Positions 34,862-42,962 of a stretch of DNA of 64,000 nucleotides are shown here, one piece after another. Positions within the stretch are counted from its first letter, which is position 1. The number at the start of each line of letters is the position of its first letter. The position numbers were made by a program, and so were the translations under genes. Source of the stretch: Azospirillum sp. SYSU D00513 (GTDB lineage: Bacteria > Pseudomonadota > Alphaproteobacteria > Azospirillales > Azospirillaceae); contig NZ_JAFIQV010000002.1 in assembly GCF_017356015.1 (NCBI RefSeq), forward strand, positions 235,654-299,653, written 5' to 3'. The notes below the pieces were generated by a model. It saw only the letters and a list, made by a program, of their open reading frames with translations. It searched no databases and was not told where the DNA came from.

Positions 34862-35587
34862 CTACTCCGCCCGCACCCCGTGCTGGCGCAACAGGCTGTA
34901 GAGCGTCGGCCGGCTGACGCCGAGCATCCGCGCGGTGGCCGACAGGTTGCCGCCGGAGCGCGCCATCGCGTCCAGCAGGGCGCGCCGTTCCGCCTCGTCG
35001 CGCAGCACGCGCAGGGTCGGGGGCGCGTCGCCGGGGCCGAGCCGGCGCCCCTCCCGCTCCAGTTCCGACCGGTAGAAGGCCCGCTCGACCACCTGGCTGA
35101 ACTCGCCCGGGTCGAGCGGCAGCCGGCACACCTCATGCGCCCCGCGCGCCACCGCCCGCACCGCGAGTTGGCGTTTTCCCTCCGGCGCCAGGGCGATCAC
35201 CTTGGTCGAGGGCGCCTCCGCCAGGATGCGGGTCAGGGCCGACAGCCCGCCGCTCCCGTCCGGCCCGGTCCCGTCGCCGGTTCCCGTGCCGCCGGCGCTA
35301 CCGTCCACGGCGCCGTTGGTGGCGCCCTCCACGGCGCCGCTCGGAACGCCGTCCAGGACGCCGCCGATCAGGCTGGCGGCGGTGGAAAGCCCGGCGGCCG
35401 TCCCGTTCCCGTCCGCCGGGCCGTCCTTCACCGGCAGCGCCACCACCGCCGGGCGGTGCCGGCGCAGGGCCTCCATCACGCCGCCCTCCGCCCCGGCGGA
35501 CAGGACGCGGCAGATGGGCAGGGCCTCCTGCACCAGCCGGCCCAGCGCCGGATCGTCGTCAACGATGAGCAGCGTGCGGACGGCCAT
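34862..35587 (-). CDS. response-regulator-like protein with Fis-type HTH and a split receiver
   Basis: The 241-residue protein starts MAVRTLLIVDDDPALGRLVQ like a receiver and ends in a Fis-type DNA-binding helix-turn-helix (RSGGNLSATARMLGVSRPTL). Between beta-strand 3 and the next conserved part (ALTRILAEAPSTKVIALAPEG) lies a 50-residue Gly/Ala/Thr-rich insert. The strand where the phospho-acceptor Asp should be reads AVVALPVKDG, so Asp seems absent at the normal place. There is no AAA+ domain. It may work without phosphorylation. Confidence 0.8.
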   Translation of the reverse strand: MAVRTLLIVDDDPALGRLVQEALPICRVLSAGAEGGVMEALRRHRPAVVALPVKDGPADGNGTAAGLSTAASLIGGVLDGVPSGAVEGATNGAVDGSAGGTGTGDGTGPDGSGGLSALTRILAEAPSTKVIALAPEGKRQLAVRAVARGAHEVCRLPLDPGEFSQVVERAFYRSELEREGRRLGPGDAPPTLRVLRDEAERRALLDAMARSGGNLSATARMLGVSRPTLYSLLRQHGVRAE

Positions 35588-35793
35588 GGCTCTCTCTGAA
35601 GGGGGCGGGAAGGGGGTGGCTCGGCGTCGGCAAGGATCATGATCGGGGGCCATCCTGTCCAAGGCGCGTTCGCATGAGGCCGGGAGCAAATTGGGCGGAA
35701 ATGTGACGCCGAAAGTGGTGGCCGGCCCTTCCGCGCGGCGGCCGGCCTCTGCTAGGATTCCCGGCAAAAGGGATGGAAACGGGGCGGGGCGTC

Positions 35794-36276
35794 ATGGCGG
35801 CGAAGGGCACACCGGCGGTCAACGCGGCGAAGGCGGCGGGGCTGGATTTCCGTCTGATGGAATACGAATACGACCCGTCCGCCGACGCCATCGGTCTGCA
35901 CGCCGCCCAGTCGCTCGGGCTCGATCCCGCGGTGGTCTACAAGACGCTGATCGTCCAGCTCGAGCCGAAGGCGCTGGCCTGCGCCGTCATCCCCGTCGCG
36001 GCCAAGCTCGACCTCAAGGCCATCGCTGCCGCCGCCCGGGCCAAGAAGGCCGATCTCGCCGACCCCGCCCTGGCGGAGCGGACGACCGGCTACAGCGTCG
36101 GCGGCATCAGCCCGCTCGGCCAGCGCAAGCAGCTCCCCGTCTTCCTCGACGCCAGCGCCGAGGGCCGGGCGGAGATCGTCGTCAACGGCGGGCGGCGCGG
36201 CCTGCAGATCGCCATCGCCCCCGGCGATCTCGCGCGCGCCCTGAAGGCGACGGTCCTTCCGCTGGCGGTGGCGTGA
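35794..36276 (+). CDS. ybaK: YbaK/EbsC-type Cys-tRNA(Pro) deacylase
   Basis: The 160-residue protein is a YbaK-fold editing domain: KGTPAVNAAKAAGLDF, VYKTLIVQLE, and the conserved GYSVGGISPLGQRKQLPVFLD. Such enzymes hydrolyse Cys mis-charged on tRNA-Pro. I took the ATG at 35794, which matches the usual N-terminus; an in-frame ATG at 35773 would add seven residues. It is divergent from the Fis-type regulator. Confidence 0.9.
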   Translation: MAAKGTPAVNAAKAAGLDFRLMEYEYDPSADAIGLHAAQSLGLDPAVVYKTLIVQLEPKALACAVIPVAAKLDLKAIAAAARAKKADLADPALAERTTGYSVGGISPLGQRKQLPVFLDASAEGRAEIVVNGGRRGLQIAIAPGDLARALKATVLPLAVA

Positions 36277-36419
36277 CGCCGCAGTCGGGCCGGAAGGCCG
36301 TTCCGGCGCTTGCCGCGCCCGCCGCCTCCGGCTACACCGGAAAGGCCATCCTCCATCCTGGGGGCCGCCAGACCGGACCGCGGTGTCCCGACCGCACTCA
36401 AGGACAGATCGCCCGCATC

Positions 36420-36806
36420 ATGACGACACCGACCACCGACGGCGCCGGCAGCGCCCTGCGCGTCCTGTTCGTCGAAGACGACATGATCATCCAGTTCTCG
36501 ACGGCGGAGATGCTTCAGGAACTCGGCCATGCCGTGACGGCCGCCTCCGACGCCGAGGAGGCGCTGCGGGAGCTGGAGGCCGGGGGCTTCGACCTCCTCT
36601 TCACCGATGTCAGCCTGCCCGGCCGCTCCGGCGTCGAGCTGGCCAAGGACGCCCGCCGCCTTCACCCCGCGCTCCGCGTGATCTTCGCCTCGGGCTACGG
36701 CGATTCCGCCCTGGCCGGGCAGGGCGGGGAGGGTGCGGTGATCCTGCCCAAGCCCTACAGCATGACCAGCATCGAACAGGCCGTCCGCAAGGCCATGGAA
36801 GGCTGA
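36420..36806 (+). CDS. single-domain response regulator
   Basis: The 128-residue receiver has VLFVEDDMIIQ (acidic pair), LLFTDVSLPGRSG (phospho-acceptor Asp), FASGYGD (Ser) and LPKPYS (Lys). It has no output domain, as is common for receivers linked to hybrid kinases. The ATG at 36420 follows a weak AAGGA site. An iteron-like inverted pair begins ten bases after its stop codon, so this gene borders the repA module. Confidence 0.88.
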   Translation: MTTPTTDGAGSALRVLFVEDDMIIQFSTAEMLQELGHAVTAASDAEEALRELEAGGFDLLFTDVSLPGRSGVELAKDARRLHPALRVIFASGYGDSALAGQGGEGAVILPKPYSMTSIEQAVRKAMEG

Positions 36807-36815
36807 GGGCCCGGC

Positions 36816-37660
36816 TGTCGCCGATCTCCAAAAGCGGCCTCCCGGATTTGGAGATCGGCGACGGGGGCGGCCGCTGGAAAGTCCATTTCGTAGCAGCAAC
36901 AACATCCGAGCCCATCACTGAACCGTCACCCCCGCGAAAGCGGGGGGCCAGGACTCTTCCATGGCGTCCGTTGTGCGAACATCTGGATCCCCGCTTTCGC
37001 GGGGATGACGAAAAAACACCTACTCATCAGCGTGTTAGCGTTATGCGAGGTATGTAGCCCCCTAGCGCTTGCGCAGGGATGACGGACAGGTGCCGTGTGA
37101 AAATCACCCTGGGCGAGGGGGAAGCATCCGCATCCGCATTTGGAGATCGGCGACAGCGCCGGCCTTCCGGTGCCGGTTTGGAGATCGGCGACACCCCCGC
37201 GTGGGGCGTTCCGGCATTTGGAGATCGGCGACGGCGCCCCGCCGACTCGGCTGTCAGCTTCTACATCTAGTATCTCCGATTCGGGTCGAGTCGCATCAGC
37301 TTGTGGAAACGACTCGTGAGTCGCTTCCCGATTCCGGATTTGGAGATTGGCGACAGGCCGCATAACCCCGAATCGCGGCATCTCCGCGCCACAGGAAAGC
37401 CGGCCAACCGATTCGGCGATCCGCAAGAAGAACGGCCATCCATCCCCTGGAGAACGGCGACGATCGGGGCCGAAAAGCCGATTCGGAGGCACCATTCAAA
37501 TGTTCGAACAGGAGATCGGCGACAATCACCTTGGAGATCGGCGACGGGCACTTCACGGAAAAGCGCCGTCCGACTCGGTTTGTCCACAGGAGACTGGCGG
37601 CCATACAAATAGAAAGAATCAAATAGGGGTTTCAAATAGCTCCGTCGCCGATCTCCAAAT
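36816..37660. repeat. iteron field upstream of repA (putative replication origin)
   Basis: A 17-bp element (ATTTGGAGATCGGCGAC) occurs nine times. + strand copies are at 36846-36862, 37138-37154, 37176-37192, 37216-37232, 37338-37354 (one mismatch), 37507-37523 and 37529-37545 (5' ends divergent). - strand copies are at 36816-36832 and 37644-37660. Three copies at 37138, 37176 and 37216 are 38-40 bp apart, close to a whole number of helical turns. A DnaA-box-like TTGTCCACA lies at 37580-37588, and an AT-rich strip at 37605-37640. This is the usual make-up of an iteron-controlled origin. Confidence 0.85.
36925..37009. repeat. REP/BIME-like palindromic element inside the iteron field
   Basis: Two 27-bp arms (36925-36951 and 36983-37009) are inverted copies with about two mismatches. 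Each arm is itself a palindrome (CCCCGCGAAAGCGGGG type). Elements of this kind are dispersed through many proteobacterial genomes. Confidence 0.8.
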
Positions 37661-37730
37661 TGACAGGGCACCCCCCGCCGACCACCCTGGCGGCCATGGT
37701 TGGATGCGGTGACGGGGCGGAGGGCAGGGC

Positions 37731-38678
37731 ATGTCGAAGATCGTCGAACTGGTGGTGCAGCATGGCCGGGAGCGCGCGGCGGAGATGGTCGCGACCAAGC
37801 AGGAACGGCGCATGGTGGACATCGTCGCCGAGATGCTGGCGGAGGAGCGGGAGAGCGCCTCCTACACCTTCACCGGCTTCTGCATGACCAGCCTGCCGCA
37901 CAGCGACCTCGGCCCCGACGAGATCTGGGAGCGCTGGTACGGCAGCGCGCGCCTGACCCTCACCCCCGGCTATCTGCCGACCGGCCCGCAGCGCCAGAAC
38001 GTGAAGTACGGCGTGCCCTACGGCGCGCGGGCGCGGATGATCCTGTTCTACATCCAGAGCCAGGCGATCAAGACCGAATCCCGCGAGATCCGGCTCGGGC
38101 GTTCCATGAACAACTGGCTCCAGACCATGGGGCTCAGCGTCGGCGGCCAGACCTTCAAGTCGATCCGCGAGCAGTGCCGCCGCATCGAGGCCTGCGGCCT
38201 GAACTTCGACTGGGAGGCCAAGGGCAAGCGCACCATCAAGTTCGAAAAGACCAATTTCGTCAAAGGGCTGGAGATCGCCAACGTGGACGGGCGCCAGTCC
38301 GACATGTTCGAAGAGCCGGTGGTGCTGAGCGAGGAGTTCTATTCCGCCCTGCACGCCCACCCCATGCCGGTGCGCGAGAGCGCGCTTCGCCACCTGTCGC
38401 AGCACTCGCTGGGGCTGGACCTCTATGTCTGGCTCGCCTACCGGCTGCATGTGCTGGAAGCCCCCATGCGCGTCAGCATCGCGTCGGCCTACGAACAGTT
38501 CGGCGCCGGCTACAAGCGGCTGGCCCATTTCCGCCCGAAGTTCCTCGACAACCTCCAGCTCGCCCTGTCCGCCTACCCCGAGGCGAAGGTGGACCTCTCC
38601 GACAAGGAAATCATCCTGAGGCCGTCCCCCCCGCCCATCGAGGAGCGCCCGGCCGTGCGGCGGGCCATCGCGGGGTGA
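37731..38678 (+). CDS. repA: plasmid-type replication initiator RepA
   Basis: The 315-residue protein resembles the RepA family of plasmid initiators (RPA_C type). The best landmarks are YGVPYGARARMILFYIQSQA and RLGRSMNNWLQTMGLSVGG, followed by a basic region (EAKGKRTIKFEKTNFVKGL) and a C-terminal winged-helix-like part (HSLGLDLYVWLAYRLHVL). Such proteins bind iterons to open the origin, and iterons lie on both sides of this gene. The ATG at 37731 follows GGGCAGGG. No partition genes (parAB or repAB) are adjacent. It is unexpected among essential chromosomal genes. Confidence 0.88.
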   Translation: MSKIVELVVQHGRERAAEMVATKQERRMVDIVAEMLAEERESASYTFTGFCMTSLPHSDLGPDEIWERWYGSARLTLTPGYLPTGPQRQNVKYGVPYGARARMILFYIQSQAIKTESREIRLGRSMNNWLQTMGLSVGGQTFKSIREQCRRIEACGLNFDWEAKGKRTIKFEKTNFVKGLEIANVDGRQSDMFEEPVVLSEEFYSALHAHPMPVRESALRHLSQHSLGLDLYVWLAYRLHVLEAPMRVSIASAYEQFGAGYKRLAHFRPKFLDNLQLALSAYPEAKVDLSDKEIILRPSPPPIEERPAVRRAIAG

Positions 38679-38694
38679 GGGGCCGGGATTGGCT

Positions 38695-38749
38695 GTCGCC
38701 GATCTCCAAAAGGCATCGGCGCGCAGCCGGGCGTCGCCAAACTCCAAAC
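38695..38749 (-). repeat. two iteron copies downstream of repA
   Basis: A perfect minus-strand copy is at 38695-38711, and a degenerate one (GTCGCCAAACTCCAAAC) at 38733-38749. They mirror the upstream field, so repA is bracketed by iterons. Confidence 0.82.
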
Positions 38750-38830
38750 CCGGCCCGGCAAGCTTTGCCTTGGCGGGAAAAATCTGCCGGGCAGGAATGG
38801 CCGTTCCGGGCCGTCCTCACCACGCGGCCG

Positions 38831-39085
38831 TCACCAGACGATGGACACCGGCGGCTTGTAGCTGGAGGCGGCGAACATGTTGCGGACGACCAGCTCAAGC
38901 TTGATCTGCGCTTCGGAGCGCCGGATGAAGGAGAGCTGGACGTCGCCGAGGGGCTTCACGACGCAGCCGGAGCGGCTGAGGCTGCGCAGGGCGGCCAGGG
39001 ACTCCTGGGTCTTTTCCTCGGGGATGGCGGTCACGGTGGCCCGGCCTTCCGGCGGGCGGACGACGTAGAGGTCGAATTTGGCCAT
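38831..39085 (-). CDS. small hypothetical protein
   Basis: The 84-residue protein begins MAKFDLYVVRPPEGRATVTA and has no motif I recognise. It looks like a compact alpha/beta domain with alternating strands and helices (EEKTQESLAALRSLSRSG). It precedes no clear operon partner; the STAS gene lies upstream on the same strand, 79 bases away, so both may be co-transcribed. Function unknown. Confidence 0.6.
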   Translation of the reverse strand: MAKFDLYVVRPPEGRATVTAIPEEKTQESLAALRSLSRSGCVVKPLGDVQLSFIRRSEAQIKLELVVRNMFAASSYKPPVSIVW

Positions 39086-39164
39086 GGGCGTTCAGCGCTC
39101 CTTCCCGTGACGGCGTTGCCGGGCGGGAAAGCAAGCGGCGGGCCAAACGGTTGGCGGGGAGCCG

Positions 39165-39500
39165 TCAGGCCAGGGCCTTCAGCGCGTCCTCGACCGTCGG
39201 GTGGATCTCGAACAGGGCGGCGAGGCCGCTGCCGGCGAAGGTGGCGCGCAGCGCGGGCGCCGGGGCGGCCAGCAGGATGCGGCTGCCGGCGGGCTTGGCC
39301 TCCTTCCCGGCGACGAGCAGGGCGCGGAGTGCGGCGGGCGCCATGTGGGTGAGGCCGCCGAGGTCCAGAACCAGCTTCGACGGGCCGGGCGTGACGGCGC
39401 GCAGCAGGGCCGCCTGGAACGGGGCGGCGGTGCCGCTGTCCAGCCGCCCGGCGGGCGCCAGGACCAGGACGCCGCCACGCCGTTCTTCCCGGATCTCCAC
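39165..39500 (-). CDS. STAS-domain protein (anti-sigma factor antagonist-like)
   Basis: The 111-residue protein is a single STAS domain (VLVLAPAGRLDSGTAAPFQA, then LVLDLGGLTHMAPAALRALL). In classical antagonists a Ser follows the LDL strand (DSSG); here the place reads MAPAAL, so no phosphorylatable Ser is present. The start is GTG at 39500, with GGAGG nine bases upstream. No anti-sigma kinase lies nearby, so the partner is unknown. Confidence 0.8.
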   Translation of the reverse strand: MEIREERRGGVLVLAPAGRLDSGTAAPFQAALLRAVTPGPSKLVLDLGGLTHMAPAALRALLVAGKEAKPAGSRILLAAPAPALRATFAGSGLAALFEIHPTVEDALKALA

Positions 39501-39613
39501 GCACTCATTCCTCCGCCGGACCGCCCTCCGCTTCCCGCGCCTTTCGGGAAGCGCCTCCGGGCTGCTATACCGTCTTCATCCTATGCGACGATCCGTCTGG
39601 CAAGGGGCGGAAG

Positions 39614-40921
39614 GTGAGAGAGGCGGGGCCGATGGCGGCGGAGGACAGCCTGACCCGGGCGGGGATGGGGGCTGGAGCGGGGGAGGGGGGCGCGGCTCCG
39701 CTGCGTCCGGGCCGGCCCCTGTCCGGCGCTGCTTCCGCGTTCGGCGATGAAAGGGCGTCCGGCGCTGACGGGGCGCCCGCCCTCGAGGCGCGGCTGGCCG
39801 GCTCCCTCAACCCGCTGCTGACGGCGGCGGCCCCGCTGCTCGACCGGGTGGCGCGGCTGCGCGACCGGCTCAGCCACGAGGATCCCGACGCGCTACGGGC
39901 ACCGCTGCTGGAGGACCTCGCCCGCTTCGAGGAGGAGGCCACCCGCGCCGGCATCGGGGCGGACGAGGTGCGGGTCGGCCGCTTCGCCCTCTGCGCCACG
40001 GTGGACGACGTGCTGCGCGCGACGCCCTGGGGCGGGCGCTGCCCCTGGATCCGCGAAGGGCTGCTCTCGGTGGTGGAGCCCGGCGCCGGCGGGCCGCAGC
40101 GCTTCTTCGATTTCCTCGACCGCATGCTGAGCGACCCGCGCCTGCACCGGCGCGAGCTGGAGCTGTTCTACGCCTGCCTGTCCCTCGGCTTCGAGGGCAA
40201 CCACCGCCTGCGCGCGCGCGGGTCCCACGACCTGTCGCACCTGCGCGACGAGCTGTACCGCGTGTTGCGCCGGATGCGCGGCGAGCGGTCGCGGACGCTG
40301 TCGCCGGGCTGGCGCGGCGTGCGCGAGCGGTTCCGCCCGCTGGGGCTCACCGTCCCGGGCTGGGCGGCGGCGGCGGCGGCCGTCGCCCTGCTGGCGGGGC
40401 TGCTCCACGCCGGCCTGTCCGCCGACCTGGACAGGAGCCGCGCGGAGCTGGAGCGGCGGATCGCCGGGCTGCTGCCCGCCCGGCCGGTGGAGATCGCCCG
40501 TTTCGATCCGCCGCCGGCCAGCGCCGGTCCGGCGCTCGCCGCCCGCGTCGCCGCCGCGCTGGCGCCGGAGATCCGCGGCGACGCGGTGGCGGTGCTGGCG
40601 GCCGACGACGGGGCGCTGGTCGTCCGCGTCTCCGGCCCCGGCATGTTCGCCACGGGCGGCGACGCGCTGCGGGCGCGGCACCGCGCCGTCGTGGACCGGG
40701 TCGGGCAGGCGCTGGCGGCGGAGCCCGGCCGCCTGCTGGTCATCGGCTACGCCGAGCCGGACGGGGCCGGCGACGGGCTGGCCCTGGCGCGCGCCCGCGC
40801 CGAATCGGTCCGTCTCCTGCTGGAGCGCCATGCCGGCGCCGGCCGGCTGACCGTCGAGGCCCGCCCCGCGCCCGCCGTCGGCGGGGGGCCGCGCGTCGAT
40901 GTCCGCCTCTACCCGCGATAG
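39614..40921 (+). CDS. tssL: type VI secretion protein TssL fused to an OmpA-like domain
   Basis: The 435-residue inner-membrane protein belongs to the T6SS membrane complex. The DotU/TssL part (about residues 60-240) contains LCATVDDVLRATPWGG and FFDFLDRMLSDP followed by LELFYACLSLGFEGNHRL. One membrane helix (WAAAAAAVALLAGLLHAGL) comes next, and then a C-terminal OmpA-type peptidoglycan-binding domain (RLLVIGYAEPDGAGDGLALA). It starts with GTG at 39614; the ATG at 39632 is an alternative. It heads tssL-tssM'-tagF. Confidence 0.9.
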   Translation: MREAGPMAAEDSLTRAGMGAGAGEGGAAPLRPGRPLSGAASAFGDERASGADGAPALEARLAGSLNPLLTAAAPLLDRVARLRDRLSHEDPDALRAPLLEDLARFEEEATRAGIGADEVRVGRFALCATVDDVLRATPWGGRCPWIREGLLSVVEPGAGGPQRFFDFLDRMLSDPRLHRRELELFYACLSLGFEGNHRLRARGSHDLSHLRDELYRVLRRMRGERSRTLSPGWRGVRERFRPLGLTVPGWAAAAAAVALLAGLLHAGLSADLDRSRAELERRIAGLLPARPVEIARFDPPPASAGPALAARVAAALAPEIRGDAVAVLAADDGALVVRVSGPGMFATGGDALRARHRAVVDRVGQALAAEPGRLLVIGYAEPDGAGDGLALARARAESVRLLLERHAGAGRLTVEARPAPAVGGGPRVDVRLYPR

Positions 40922-40928
40922 GCCGGCC

Positions 40929-42962
40929 ATGCCCGCATCACCGATTCCGCCCGCCGACCTTTCGAACAGCCGGCCTCCGTCCGGCCCGGCCGCCCCCCGG
41001 ACGGCGTCGCCGCGCCGGCGCTGGGGCGTCTCCTTCCTAGGGGCGGCGGCCCTGGCGGGGGCCGGCTGGCTTCTCGGCCCCGTGGCCGGGCTGGACGCCC
41101 CGCTGCCCCGCGCCGTTCCCGCCCTGCCGGCGCTCGGCGCCTGGGTCCTTCTGAACCGCCGCATCGATGCCCGTGAGCGCGCGGCCAACGCCCGTCTCGT
41201 GGAGGCGCTTGCGGCGTCCCGCGATCCGGAGCTGAAGGCCTCGCTGGACGAGCTGGGCGTCGTGCGCGGCGGGCTCGACGCCGTGCTGGACCGGCTGAAG
41301 ACCCTGCGCTTCTCCGCCCGGCTGGGCGGCCGTTACCTGTACCAGATCCCCTGGTACCTCGTGATCGGCGCGCCGGGATCGGGCAAGACCACGGCGCTGA
41401 GCCGGGCGCGGCTCGGCGCGCCGCTCGCCCCGGCGGCGGGCCAGGGGCACGGGCAAATGGCGGGGGGAGGGCTGGGCCAGCCCCTGCACGGGCTGGGCGG
41501 CACGCGCAACGCCGACTGGTGGTTCACCGACCACGCCGTTCTGATCGACACCGCCGGGCGCTACACCACGCAGGACAGCCGCCGTCCGGTGGACAACCGG
41601 GTCTGGGCCGGGCTGCTGGAGCTGCTGAAGGCGCACCGCCCGCGCCAGCCGGTGAACGGGGTGCTCGCAACGGTCAGCCTCTCGGACCTGACGGGCTGGA
41701 GCGACGCGGAACGGCGCGACCACGCCATCACCTTGCGCCAGCGGCTGCTGGAGCTGCGCGGCCGGCTCGGCCTGCGGGTGCCGGTCTATCTCATGCTGAC
41801 CAAGGCCGACCTGCTGGAAGGGTTCGACAGCTTCTTCGACACGCTGGACCGGAGGGAACGCGCCCAGGTCTGGGGCCTGACCTTCCCGCCGGAACAGGAC
41901 GCGCGCGGCCTGCCGGGCGCCTTCCGCGCCCGCTTCGCCGACCTGCTGCGGCGGCTGGACGAGCGGCTGCCGGAACGGCTGCACCAGGAGCCGGACATCC
42001 GGCGGCGCAGCGAGACCTTCGCCTTCCCGCTCCGCGTCGCGGAGTTGGAGGGGCCGCTCGCCGACCTCGTGGACACCGTCTTCGGGTCGGAGGCCGGGGA
42101 GGAGGCGCCGCTGCTGCGCGGCATCTATTTCAGCAGCGCGACCCAGCCCGGCCGGACGGCGGAGGATCCCGCCCCGACCTACTTCCTGGAACGGCTGCTG
42201 CCCGAGCTGGTCTTCCCCGAGGCCAACCTCGCCGGGGAGGACCGCGCGCTGGAGCGGCGCCGCCGCCGCCGGCGCATGCTGGCGGCGGGCGGGGCGGTCG
42301 CGGCGGGGCTGGCCGTGGCGCTCGCCTGGCTCGGCGCCTGGCGCGCGGAGCGGGCGCGGCTCGAGGAGGCCGCCGCCGGGATCGGCCAGGTCACGGAGGC
42401 GCTGCGGGCGCTGGACAGCGCGCCGCGCTCCCTGACGCGGGTGGAGGACACCGACTTCGCCGCCGTGCTGCCGGCGCTGGACGGGCTGCGCGCTCTGGCC
42501 GCCGGGGACGGGGCGCGGCCGCTCTTCCTGTCCGCCGGGCTCGACCAGGGCGCGCGGCTCGCCCGGCCGGCGGCGGAGGTCTACCACCGCGCCCTTCGCA
42601 CGATCCTGCTGTCGCGCGTCGTCCTGCGGCTGGAGGAGCAGCTCCGCACCGGCTGGGCCGTGCCCGCCCAGCTCCGCAGCGCGCTGCGCGCCTACCGCAT
42701 GGTCGGCGGGCGGGAGCCGGTCGACCGGACCTTCCTGGCGGACTGGATGGCCGAGGACTGGCTGCAGATCCTGCCCGACACCGGACTGGAGGCCGCCCAC
42801 CGCGCGCTGGGCGCGCATCTCGCCACCTTGCTGGAGGTCGGCTTCGCGCCGGTGCCTCTGGACGAGAGGCTGGCCGGGCGCGTCGCCGAGCTGCTGAACC
42901 AGACGCCGGATGGCCGAAATCCGGAGGACCCGGAGTCGAGCGGCGGGGGCGGGACGCCATGA
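40929..42962 (+). CDS. tssM: type VI secretion protein TssM, N-terminal part only
   Basis: The 677-residue protein is the cytoplasmic and membrane half of IcmF/TssM. It has an N-terminal membrane helix, Walker A VIGAPGSGKTTAL, DTAGRY, LTKADLLEGF, and a second helix near residue 450 (MLAAGGAVAAGLAVALAWLG). Full TssM is about 1,100-1,200 residues; the long periplasmic C-terminal region is mostly missing, and the frame ends in a Gly-rich tail overlapping tagF. I do not know whether the shortened protein works. An ATG at 40899, overlapping tssL, is an alternative start. Confidence 0.87.
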   Translation: MPASPIPPADLSNSRPPSGPAAPRTASPRRRWGVSFLGAAALAGAGWLLGPVAGLDAPLPRAVPALPALGAWVLLNRRIDARERAANARLVEALAASRDPELKASLDELGVVRGGLDAVLDRLKTLRFSARLGGRYLYQIPWYLVIGAPGSGKTTALSRARLGAPLAPAAGQGHGQMAGGGLGQPLHGLGGTRNADWWFTDHAVLIDTAGRYTTQDSRRPVDNRVWAGLLELLKAHRPRQPVNGVLATVSLSDLTGWSDAERRDHAITLRQRLLELRGRLGLRVPVYLMLTKADLLEGFDSFFDTLDRRERAQVWGLTFPPEQDARGLPGAFRARFADLLRRLDERLPERLHQEPDIRRRSETFAFPLRVAELEGPLADLVDTVFGSEAGEEAPLLRGIYFSSATQPGRTAEDPAPTYFLERLLPELVFPEANLAGEDRALERRRRRRRMLAAGGAVAAGLAVALAWLGAWRAERARLEEAAAGIGQVTEALRALDSAPRSLTRVEDTDFAAVLPALDGLRALAAGDGARPLFLSAGLDQGARLARPAAEVYHRALRTILLSRVVLRLEEQLRTGWAVPAQLRSALRAYRMVGGREPVDRTFLADWMAEDWLQILPDTGLEAAHRALGAHLATLLEVGFAPVPLDERLAGRVAELLNQTPDGRNPEDPESSGGGGTP

